Source: Mariprofundaceae bacterium (GTDB lineage: Bacteria > Pseudomonadota > Zetaproteobacteria > Mariprofundales > Mariprofundaceae). Taken from it: a DNA stretch of 33,650 bases. Location: NCBI GenBank assembly GCA_027018975.1, contig JALUXN010000281.1, forward strand, positions 1 to 33,650, written 5' to 3'. The translations under genes were made by a program, and so were the position numbers. Position 1 is the first letter of the stretch, and every line of letters begins with the position of its first letter. The notes under the pieces are model-generated. The model had not been told where the DNA came from. It made no database searches and saw nothing but the letters and a program-made list of their open reading frames with translations. Shown here one piece after another: positions 16,257 to 24,295 of the stretch.

Positions 16257-18788
16257 CTAGCGCCGCAGCGGTGCGCGCCAGCCCTGTGTCTCAGCTGTCG
16301 AACAGGCGACGAAGCGGTAGATGTGGCCGGCAGTTAGATTGAGATTGCGTGCGGTGAGGGTGTTGGCGCGTGTATTGACCTCGGTGACCAGCGGTGTCCA
16401 GGCGTTGTCCGAATAGGCCCAGAGGTTGATCTGATGTTCATCCTTGATCAGACCGAGCTCGTTGGCCATGCCGTTTTCATCGAAATAGTCGAAGGTGACA
16501 TCGGTGACGATATTGGCCGAGGGGATGCGTGAAAAGAGAATCCACGAACGCTGGATACACTGGCGCGGATCGACATCCTCCATCAGGAACATCGGTGCCA
16601 TGAACGGCTCCGCCTCGGCCTGGAAATCGGCCAAGGTGTATTCCGATTTGAAATTGAGCAGGGCAATCAGATAACCCCAACCCGGATCGCGAATCACCAT
16701 CGAGCGGGTCGGGCTGGCGGCTGCCACGTGGCCGCTAAATGCTTCGCTCAACAGTTTGGCTTCTGCCTCGGGTGCGGTCAGCGGTTGCTGTTTCCCTTTG
16801 AGTGCGTCCTGCATGCGTTGCACCCGCGGATCGATCACCGGTTCTATTGTGATTTTGGAGCCGTGACCGGTGAATTGATCCTTGCCCTGCACGTAATCCA
16901 GATACTCCTGCATCTGCGGCATGTCGCGATACGACCACGGCAGGCGTCCGAAGAACTTGGTATCGAGGAAATAGGGGCGGGCAATGCCGTAGTAGGCCAG
17001 TGCTTGATACTGCGCGATAAACGACTGCTCGGAGCGGCTGCCATATTTCTGACTCTGTTGGAATGGCGTGAGCCGGTGCGCCAGATGGCGAACGCGAGCC
17101 TGCATGACGGCCGGTGAGAACCAGCCGAAGGTGCGCGCTCTGGGCTGCCGCCATGCGTCATCATGTCGCTGTTTGCCGATGAGGTGGGCAATCTTGGCGT
17201 CGAATTTCGCCTTCAGCCGCTTGTTGAGAAATACCTTGGCCTTGAGCGGGTTGAAGACACCCAGATCGGGGGTGTAGTAGTACTGGAAGCGGTCGTTGAA
17301 GATGGTGGCCGGATATTTGACAAAGGGATCGTAGGTCTGGCCGAAGGTGAGATCGTAATCCCAAGGGATGATGCGCCACTTGCCGGTGGTGCCGGATTTC
17401 ACCAAAAAGTAGTTTTTATTGTAGGTGTCGCCCTGACTGACCAGCGTATTGGCGACCAGCCAGTTGATCAGAGAATCATCATCGAAATATTTGGCGAGGA
17501 ACTGGTCGAACTGTTCAACCGGCGTATCGGAGACCGCCTTAATCAGCGTTTTCAGGCTCGATTTGTCTTCCTGATCCTGGGTGAATTTAAACCAGCACTC
17601 ATCCACATCCGAGGCGTGTTTGAAGTCACCGCAGTACATCGCGTCATTGGGCTGATAAAACTCCGCCTGCTTGCCGTAGCCGCGCCGTTCAAGGAAGTGT
17701 TTGCCGAGCCACTCGATATAGAAATAGACACCGATAAATTCACCGTTGATGCTCAGCCGGACATAGTGGGTATCCGGCACGGTCATGCCCATATCCCGCA
17801 TCAGCTCCCAGGTGATCCATTCGCGCATCATGGCGCCATCCGACCCCATCGAGCGCAGGGAGATCTTGTGATAGCCGTGCCATTTGCCGTTGAGCACCTT
17901 CAGAATCAGCGCCTTCTTGTGCAGTGAGCGTGTTGAGCTGCCGTAGGATTTGATGCGGCCGGTAAGCTGTGGTTCGCCATCGATGGAGAACTGCGCCGGG
18001 AACGAGGATTTATCGTTGGGGTCTTTCAAGAACAGAATGCGTGCATCGCGTTGATCCATCTGCACATCGATATCCTGCATCTGAACCTCGCGTGTCGCGC
18101 GATGCATCGCTTCCGGCGAGTAGTGGAAATAGTGGTCATCAACCAGCCAGGCATAATCACCATCGGCGTAATCGGCTTCCCGCCAGGTGGTGGCTGGCGG
18201 TGCATCGGCCACCGGCGAGGGCTCAACCGGCGGTACATAGACCGGATCCGCTTCCGGTACAACCACATCCGGCGGCATGGCATTGTTGCCTTGATCGCCA
18301 GCCATGGTGTCGGCAACGGGCGTATCACTGGCGGCTGTTTTGAACCGGCCAGCCTCGTTGGCAAACAGCAAGCCGTGCAGGCCGGCGCGCTGAATGAGCG
18401 GTGCCAGTTCACGTTGGCGTTGATGGATGTCCGCAGACGTCGGCAATGCACTCAAGACAAAATAGAGCGTGCGCCCGCGATGCTGATGGCGAACAATAAA
18501 GGCCTGTCCCGCTTCACCGACACGGCGCGCCTGACGCAGCGCGCTATCGAGCGGCACATAGCTGCCCAGCACAGCGAAGAGTCGCCGATCCGGCTGCTGA
18601 TTGACGCCATCCTGCCAGCTCTGCAGCGCCGCCGCAGTCTCTCCTGCGCGCAGCTGTTTCCAGCCGCTCTTCACCCACGCCTCACCCGATGCCGCCATGG
18701 TGACTGTTGGCATCATAAGCAGGGCGATACAGCATATTGTGCGCAGGAGGGCTGTTGCGATGTGTGCCTGTATGGTGGTTAATCCCAT
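16257..18788 (-). CDS. Secreted CotH-type kinase with N-terminal SPOR-like region
   Basis: Signal peptide; FSIDGEPQLTGRIKSYGSSTRSLHKKALILKV, SLRSMGSDGAMMREWITWELMRDMGM, GVYFYIEWLGKHFLERRGYG, WRIIPWDYDLTFGQ are CotH hallmarks. The N-terminal stretch LFAVLGSYVPLDSALRQARRVGEAGQAFIVRHQHRGRTLYFVLSALPTSADIHQ looks SPOR-like. Confidence 0.85.
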   Translation of the reverse strand: MGLTTIQAHIATALLRTICCIALLMMPTVTMAASGEAWVKSGWKQLRAGETAAALQSWQDGVNQQPDRRLFAVLGSYVPLDSALRQARRVGEAGQAFIVRHQHRGRTLYFVLSALPTSADIHQRQRELAPLIQRAGLHGLLFANEAGRFKTAASDTPVADTMAGDQGNNAMPPDVVVPEADPVYVPPVEPSPVADAPPATTWREADYADGDYAWLVDDHYFHYSPEAMHRATREVQMQDIDVQMDQRDARILFLKDPNDKSSFPAQFSIDGEPQLTGRIKSYGSSTRSLHKKALILKVLNGKWHGYHKISLRSMGSDGAMMREWITWELMRDMGMTVPDTHYVRLSINGEFIGVYFYIEWLGKHFLERRGYGKQAEFYQPNDAMYCGDFKHASDVDECWFKFTQDQEDKSSLKTLIKAVSDTPVEQFDQFLAKYFDDDSLINWLVANTLVSQGDTYNKNYFLVKSGTTGKWRIIPWDYDLTFGQTYDPFVKYPATIFNDRFQYYYTPDLGVFNPLKAKVFLNKRLKAKFDAKIAHLIGKQRHDDAWRQPRARTFGWFSPAVMQARVRHLAHRLTPFQQSQKYGSRSEQSFIAQYQALAYYGIARPYFLDTKFFGRLPWSYRDMPQMQEYLDYVQGKDQFTGHGSKITIEPVIDPRVQRMQDALKGKQQPLTAPEAEAKLLSEAFSGHVAAASPTRSMVIRDPGWGYLIALLNFKSEYTLADFQAEAEPFMAPMFLMEDVDPRQCIQRSWILFSRIPSANIVTDVTFDYFDENGMANELGLIKDEHQINLWAYSDNAWTPLVTEVNTRANTLTARNLNLTAGHIYRFVACSTAETQGWRAPLRR

Positions 18789-19639
18789 TTGTAGGTGACT
18801 CCGAGACTGGTGTACCAGCTGGCGCTGGTGTTGCGCCCCCAGATGGTGTCGCCGATGGTTGCGTGACCGCTGATGCTTGGGCTGAAGGTGTGTTGCAAGC
18901 TGGCGTAGGGGACAAAGGCATCACTGTTGCCGGGGAAACGGTGGCCGCCCAGCGGGGTCGGTTCGGGGCGATAATCATGCATCGACAAGCGCAGCGCCGC
19001 ACCGGCCACAAAGCGGTTCAGCCCCCCCTCGTCGAGGCGGGCGGACCATTTTGCATAGCTGCGCCACTGGGTAGCAGGAAAACCGAACCAGTACTGAATG
19101 CCGGTGCCGAACTCCCAATAGGTCGGCTTCTGCTCCTCCCAGCCGGTATTCTGCGTGGACCACGCAATGCCGCCCCACAGACCGAGCACACCGAAGCCGA
19201 GGCGGTTGGGTAAATGACTGTCATAGCCGGTCGGGATGGTGAGCGAGACCTCCCAAGTGCGGCCGTTGCGGGTCTCATCCAAGCGGCCGCGCACGCCGAA
19301 TACCGCGTTGCCGAGACCGGAGATCGTCTGTGTGGTGGTGCAGCTGCGGTGAATCAGTGTCGTATTGGCGAAGAAGTTGTAGTAGTAGGAGTAGCCGTAG
19401 GTGTAGCCATGGCTCCAATAGATGTCGCGTGAGCGGCCGCAGAGTTGCGCCACCCGATGGCGGCTGCGGTTGAAGAAGTCTTTGGCGCTGGCGAAGGTGA
19501 TGCCGGTGGAGTACTCACTCTCACCTTCAGCAATCATAAAAGCACCGGCATCTGCACGCGGCGCGCCGTTGATCAACATCATCAATAACAGAATCGCAAA
19601 CAGCAGGCTGCCCCGCCATGGATGACTTTTCTTTACCAT
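18779..19639 (-). CDS. Predicted outer-membrane beta-barrel protein of unknown family
   Basis: Signal peptide (MVKKSHPWRGSLLFAILLLMMLINGAPRADA); alternating aromatic/polar strands, Gly/Tyr/Trp rich, C-terminal strand WYTSLGVTYKWD; overlaps the CotH gene start by 10 nt. Confidence 0.65.
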   Translation of the reverse strand: MVKKSHPWRGSLLFAILLLMMLINGAPRADAGAFMIAEGESEYSTGITFASAKDFFNRSRHRVAQLCGRSRDIYWSHGYTYGYSYYYNFFANTTLIHRSCTTTQTISGLGNAVFGVRGRLDETRNGRTWEVSLTIPTGYDSHLPNRLGFGVLGLWGGIAWSTQNTGWEEQKPTYWEFGTGIQYWFGFPATQWRSYAKWSARLDEGGLNRFVAGAALRLSMHDYRPEPTPLGGHRFPGNSDAFVPYASLQHTFSPSISGHATIGDTIWGRNTSASWYTSLGVTYKWD

Positions 19640-19646
19640 ACTACTC

Positions 19647-20684
19647 CTATCTCTGCCACTGCTGCCGCACCACCCGTTCGGCCGGCTTGTGCTGTAGCGT
19701 GTAATCCACATCTGACGTGCCGCCGGCATGGGGATCGCTCATCCAGTTCCAGATGAACACACCGCGAATGCGGGGTGTATCCTGCAGCGCTTGCAGCCAA
19801 GCGGCGATGGCATCTTGTTGCAGCTGCAGATCCGGCGCGCGTTGCGACAGATCGTGCCAGTCCCACGGCCGGCTGCTGGCACCTTGCGCTGAGGGGATGC
19901 CGATCTCCAACAGCCAGAGCGGTTGATGCATTCCCTGCACAGCTTGGTTCAAACGTTGCAGGTTCCGGCGCACAGATGCAAGCATCTCCTCAGGGTTGCC
20001 GCTGGCTCCCATGTTCGGATAAAAGGAGAGCGCAATCAGATCCAGCTGATCCCAGTAAGGGAATGCCTCTACACCTTCGACATTGTGTGCCGTGTAGGTC
20101 AGCAAACCACGATATGTGGCGCGCAGTTGTTGAATCAGCTGCGGCCAGTGGCGGCTTTGTGCCATGCCCTGCAGTTCGGTGCCGATGACCAATGCTTCCA
20201 CGCCCATCTGCCGGGCAAGTTGCGCGTAGTGCAGCATGGCGCGACTGTAGTGCGCGAACCATGTGGATTCCTGAGCGTGATCGTGAAAGGCGAGTTCGCC
20301 CGCCCAGTGGTCGCGAATCAATACCTGAGGTTTGAGTACAACGCTCAATCCCGCCGCGTGAGCATCACGGATCGCCGCGCTCAATTGCGCCTCGGTGACA
20401 TGGTTGCCTATGTGAATATGGGTGTCATGCAGATGATCCTGAACGAGGAAAGGAATCAGCGCCACACTGTTTGCTCCTGTCGCGGCCAGCTGTTGTAGCG
20501 AACGTTTCGCTTCGACACTGCCCCAGGGCGCCTGCGCACTCTGCAGCGCATTAAAACCATGCCACACGGCATCAATGCCGAGCGAAGCGCGATGCGCAGC
20601 CTGCTGATGCATGTCGATCCCCCTCTGTTCCCCGCAGCTGCTAAGGAGCAGGAGTGCTGAGCAGCAGATGATCAGGCGCTTCAC
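19647..20684 (-). CDS. Lipoprotein glycoside hydrolase, GH113-like (beta-mannanase-type TIM barrel)
   Basis: Lipobox LLLLSSCG; VIGTELQGMAQ (candidate acid/base Glu), LLTYTAHN, DLIALSFYP, PLWLLEIGIPS (candidate nucleophile Glu). Confidence 0.7.
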   Translation of the reverse strand: MKRLIICCSALLLLSSCGEQRGIDMHQQAAHRASLGIDAVWHGFNALQSAQAPWGSVEAKRSLQQLAATGANSVALIPFLVQDHLHDTHIHIGNHVTEAQLSAAIRDAHAAGLSVVLKPQVLIRDHWAGELAFHDHAQESTWFAHYSRAMLHYAQLARQMGVEALVIGTELQGMAQSRHWPQLIQQLRATYRGLLTYTAHNVEGVEAFPYWDQLDLIALSFYPNMGASGNPEEMLASVRRNLQRLNQAVQGMHQPLWLLEIGIPSAQGASSRPWDWHDLSQRAPDLQLQQDAIAAWLQALQDTPRIRGVFIWNWMSDPHAGGTSDVDYTLQHKPAERVVRQQWQR

Positions 20685-22180
20685 AGGCGTCTGTACACGC
20701 GCCAGGTGACGCCGCTATAGACCAGACGAAAGCCCGGCATGCCGTGCGCATAGAGGTTGGGATAGTGAATGGAGATATGATCGAGTTTGCCGGCCGGCGA
20801 GGTCGGATCGGCAACTACAATCTGGTCGATATCGGGAATGGCACGACCCAGCGCCAGTTTGAAGCGGTCGGTATAGGAGAGGTAGAGCCCTTTGGCATCA
20901 CCGCGCGCCACAAGCACCTTATAGGCGCTGTTTTCATCAATCATGGTCGGCAGGCGGTGTGTGGCGAGCCAGCGCCCGAGCCGCAACGCACCATCCTGAT
21001 CGGCAATCAGTACACGGTCGGCACGGAATGCCTGCAGCCACTGCTGCATCGCCGGATTGGCAGTGCTGGTGAACACCCACCAACCACCAGCCAGACTGAT
21101 CACAAGCATGGCGACGACACGCCAGTAGCTGCGTGTATGGGAGAGGTCGATAAAGGTCAGCTCAGCAAAGATACTGGCACTGATCAATACCAGGATCTCG
21201 ATGGGATGGCGTAGATAAAATTGATCGGTCGCCAAGGCGATCGCCAAAACCGGATGCACAAAGAGCACAAAACTGGCGCGGAAACGGGACTGATCCTGCC
21301 AGGTGGCGAATAGGAAATAGAAAACCGCAGGATAGGCGGCCAGTGCGTAGCCCAGTGCCGGCAGCAGCGTCGCGAAAAAGTGACCGCCGTAGTGCACCAG
21401 CCACGGGTAGTTAAACAGCGTCATGTAGCCGCCAAGGTAGGAGGAGTGCGGATCGTGAATGAAGTGGAAGAAGTCGGAGGCGAAGAGCCAGTTCAGCCAT
21501 GCCCACGAGAATACCGCCATCAGGAAGGGGACGGAGAGGATGAAGTAGATACTCAGCGGCGAGACCATCATCAAGCGGCGTGGTGCCACCACCGCCAGCA
21601 TCGGCAGCAGCGCCACAAAGATGAACACCGCCGAGCCATCGATAAAGAAGAACATCGCCAGAATCAGCGCCAACGAGATATAGGCGTGGATATCATGTTC
21701 GGCGATCATGCTCTGGCAGGCGTGATAGAGCAGATAGAACATCACCATGCTCATCGCCAGTTGGCTGCCGTTGGTGGCTCCCCACAGAAATGCCGGATGT
21801 GCGACCAAGAGCACCATCAACAACATCCGCTTGAAGATCGAGATCGGCTGTGCCCGCATATGGTGCAGAAAGAGCCAGATGAGGATGGCGGCGAAGAGTA
21901 CTGAGACCAGATAGGGGGCGCCGGCGAATTTCATACCCGGTAGATAGTAGAAGGGCACCATCGCATAGAGTGGCAAGTGCGGGTAGAGCAGACTTAGATT
22001 TTCCAGTCGAATATGCTCCGAGCCGAGTACGCCCAGCACCTTCGACCAGCGCACCATCGCGTCATCAAACATAAATCCGTGCGCCAGCAGCCAGGCGGCC
22101 AAGGCACCCAGAGCCATGACCGCCATGATGACAATGAGCACATTTTCGCGACCACGCAGTTGAATCTGACGGGCATCCAT
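20681..22180 (-). CDS. Polytopic membrane protein, possible GT-C-type glycosyltransferase
   Basis: About 11-12 hydrophobic segments plus a soluble C-terminal tail; acidic FDD in the first predicted outer loop (HGFMFDDAMVRW), a GT-C-like trait; 4-nt overlap with the downstream GH113-like gene. Confidence 0.55.
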   Translation of the reverse strand: MDARQIQLRGRENVLIVIMAVMALGALAAWLLAHGFMFDDAMVRWSKVLGVLGSEHIRLENLSLLYPHLPLYAMVPFYYLPGMKFAGAPYLVSVLFAAILIWLFLHHMRAQPISIFKRMLLMVLLVAHPAFLWGATNGSQLAMSMVMFYLLYHACQSMIAEHDIHAYISLALILAMFFFIDGSAVFIFVALLPMLAVVAPRRLMMVSPLSIYFILSVPFLMAVFSWAWLNWLFASDFFHFIHDPHSSYLGGYMTLFNYPWLVHYGGHFFATLLPALGYALAAYPAVFYFLFATWQDQSRFRASFVLFVHPVLAIALATDQFYLRHPIEILVLISASIFAELTFIDLSHTRSYWRVVAMLVISLAGGWWVFTSTANPAMQQWLQAFRADRVLIADQDGALRLGRWLATHRLPTMIDENSAYKVLVARGDAKGLYLSYTDRFKLALGRAIPDIDQIVVADPTSPAGKLDHISIHYPNLYAHGMPGFRLVYSGVTWRVYRRL

Positions 22181-22183
22181 GGC

Positions 22184-24256
22184 CTAGCTGCCCTTTGCCT
22201 CAGGTGCGCTGCCCTGTTCACCGCTCAGGGAGTGCTCATCGACTTCACTGGTCACCTGATAGGTGGTCAAGCCGTGGTTGGTCTTCTCCCAGTAGAACGG
22301 ATTGAAAATCAGCTGCCACAGCCCTTTGAACGCCGCCCATGACATTAAAAACCAGTAACCGGGCACAGTCAGCGCCCACGGCATCAGTTTGTAGTAGTGG
22401 CGCTTGAAGCCGCTGAGCATGAATAGCTGGATCAAAAAGGCGTTGCCCACCAGCAGGTTGATCAGATTGATATAGAGCAGTGAAGCGGGGTAGATGGCGT
22501 TGAAGACGGTGGTTTGGGTGATCAGCCAGACGATGAAGATGGCGATCAGAAACGGCATCAGCAGCACACTGAGAATGGTGCCACCGATAAAGAACTGGAA
22601 GCCCCAGAAGCCCACATGGCCGAGGGTTTTGTAGAAGTGGAGTGGTCGGCGCATATGCACCAGATAGGTCTGCATGTATCCCTTGAGCCAGCGTGAACGT
22701 TGGCGGATCCAGTTGTGCACCTCGTTGTTGGCCTCTTCATAGGTGGTCGAATTGACCACGCCGACGCGGTAGTTGCGCTGGGTCAGGCGCACGCCCAAGT
22801 CACAATCTTCTGTTACATTGTACGGATCCCAGCCCTGCAATTCACGCAGTACTTTGGTTTTGAAGTGGTTGGATGTGCCGCCGAGCGGAATGGGGATTTT
22901 CAGTGCATCGAGCGCCGGCAGATAGAAGTCGAACCAGAGCGAATACTCCATGGTAAACATGCGGGTCAGCCAGTTCTCACTCACATTGAAGTAGTTCAGC
23001 CGCGCTTGGATCACCGCCGTATTGGGTGATGACTTGCGGAAAGCCGCAACCACCTTTTTCAGCTGGTCGGCCTCGGGCGCATCCTCACCATCGTAGATGG
23101 TAGCCAGCTCACCGCGCGCAAAATTGAGCGCATAGTTGCACGCTTTCGGCTTGGTTTTGGGCAGCGACGGTGGCACGCGGATAATCTCGAACATCCCTTC
23201 AAGGGCGAGGCTCTTGGCGGTTTCGATGGTCTCCTCATCGTCCTCTTCGAGGATAATTTTGATGTCGAGCTTGGACATCGGGTAATCGAGGTTGCGCAGC
23301 GCTTGCGCCAAATGCGGTAGCGTCTCCGCTTCCTTATACATCGGCACCAGCACCGTATAGGTCGGCAGATCCGCCGCCTTGAGATTGGCCACCTCCTCAT
23401 CGGTGACGTAGTTGTCGAAGCGTTTATCGCCGCCCACCCAAGTCAGCAGTGCGCGCAGGCCGAAGTTGAATAGCAGAAAGACCGAGATAAAGGCGTTGAT
23501 GACAATCAGTGTGTTGACCGGCTCGAAGGCCATGGCCAGCAGGGTGATGCTCATGACCACGAAGGCAAAAATCAGCTGCGGCACGGTGAACACCGTGCTG
23601 GCGGAGTATTCCGGTTGGCGCTTGCGCAGCTCATGCACAGATTTTTCACTGAAGAAGGCGTCGCCATATTTTTGCAACGTCCAGACGATATCGAATTTGG
23701 AGGTGACTACGAAGTCGATCGGCCCGTCAATCACCTGCTCGGCAGCTACCATGATCTCGCCATCGAGATCGGCAACCGCCACCTTGGTCAGCCCGTGCTC
23801 CTTTCGCCATGGTAGAAAGAGCTGTTCCAGATAGGCATCATAATGGTTCTCATCAAGCAGCCCCTCATCCGGCGGCTCATCGATCAAATTGACAAAGGGT
23901 TTGTCGAAATGGGTGGCCATCACCTGATAGAAGAGGAAGGGGCGCACCCATCCCTTGGCCAGGATAATATCACCGACGCGGGTGCCCCACTCCCGCTGCA
24001 GCTGGAGCGCCTCCATCAAGCGCTCTTCGGAGAGCAGCCCCCGCTCCACCAGCAGATCACCGATCCGCCCTTTGCGGAAATGGTCGGTCAGCGCGCTGTA
24101 AAATTCGCTGGCGGTGATCCACCCCTGCGCGAGGATCACTTCACCGATCCGCTGTCCGCGCTCCCGCTGTAGCTTCAGTGCTTCCTGCAGCTGCGATTCG
24201 GTGATCAGGCCGTGATCCACCAGCACATCGCCAATACGCGGCAGTGCTTGACTCAT
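22184..24256 (-). CDS. Membrane GT2 polysaccharide synthase with two N-terminal MshEN (c-di-GMP-binding type) modules
   Basis: N-terminus: RIGDVLVDHGLITESQLQEALKLQRERGQRIGEVILAQGWITASEF, then RIGDLLVERGLLSEERLMEALQLQREWGTRVGDIILAKGWVRPFLF. GT2 core: TVLVPMYKEAETL, ATIYDGEDAPE, NVTEDCDLGVRL, RQRSRWLKGYMQTY (Q/R-x-x-R-W), TM helices on both sides. Confidence 0.9.
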   Translation of the reverse strand: MSQALPRIGDVLVDHGLITESQLQEALKLQRERGQRIGEVILAQGWITASEFYSALTDHFRKGRIGDLLVERGLLSEERLMEALQLQREWGTRVGDIILAKGWVRPFLFYQVMATHFDKPFVNLIDEPPDEGLLDENHYDAYLEQLFLPWRKEHGLTKVAVADLDGEIMVAAEQVIDGPIDFVVTSKFDIVWTLQKYGDAFFSEKSVHELRKRQPEYSASTVFTVPQLIFAFVVMSITLLAMAFEPVNTLIVINAFISVFLLFNFGLRALLTWVGGDKRFDNYVTDEEVANLKAADLPTYTVLVPMYKEAETLPHLAQALRNLDYPMSKLDIKIILEEDDEETIETAKSLALEGMFEIIRVPPSLPKTKPKACNYALNFARGELATIYDGEDAPEADQLKKVVAAFRKSSPNTAVIQARLNYFNVSENWLTRMFTMEYSLWFDFYLPALDALKIPIPLGGTSNHFKTKVLRELQGWDPYNVTEDCDLGVRLTQRNYRVGVVNSTTYEEANNEVHNWIRQRSRWLKGYMQTYLVHMRRPLHFYKTLGHVGFWGFQFFIGGTILSVLLMPFLIAIFIVWLITQTTVFNAIYPASLLYINLINLLVGNAFLIQLFMLSGFKRHYYKLMPWALTVPGYWFLMSWAAFKGLWQLIFNPFYWEKTNHGLTTYQVTSEVDEHSLSGEQGSAPEAKGS

Positions 24257-24295
24257 TGCAACCTCTGAGGCGCAGATAGGCAGCCGATCATCACG

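Noticed and set aside
17163-17927. Plus-strand 254-aa ORF antisense to the CotH gene
   Set aside because: Antisense shadow; CotH motifs on the minus strand are clear.
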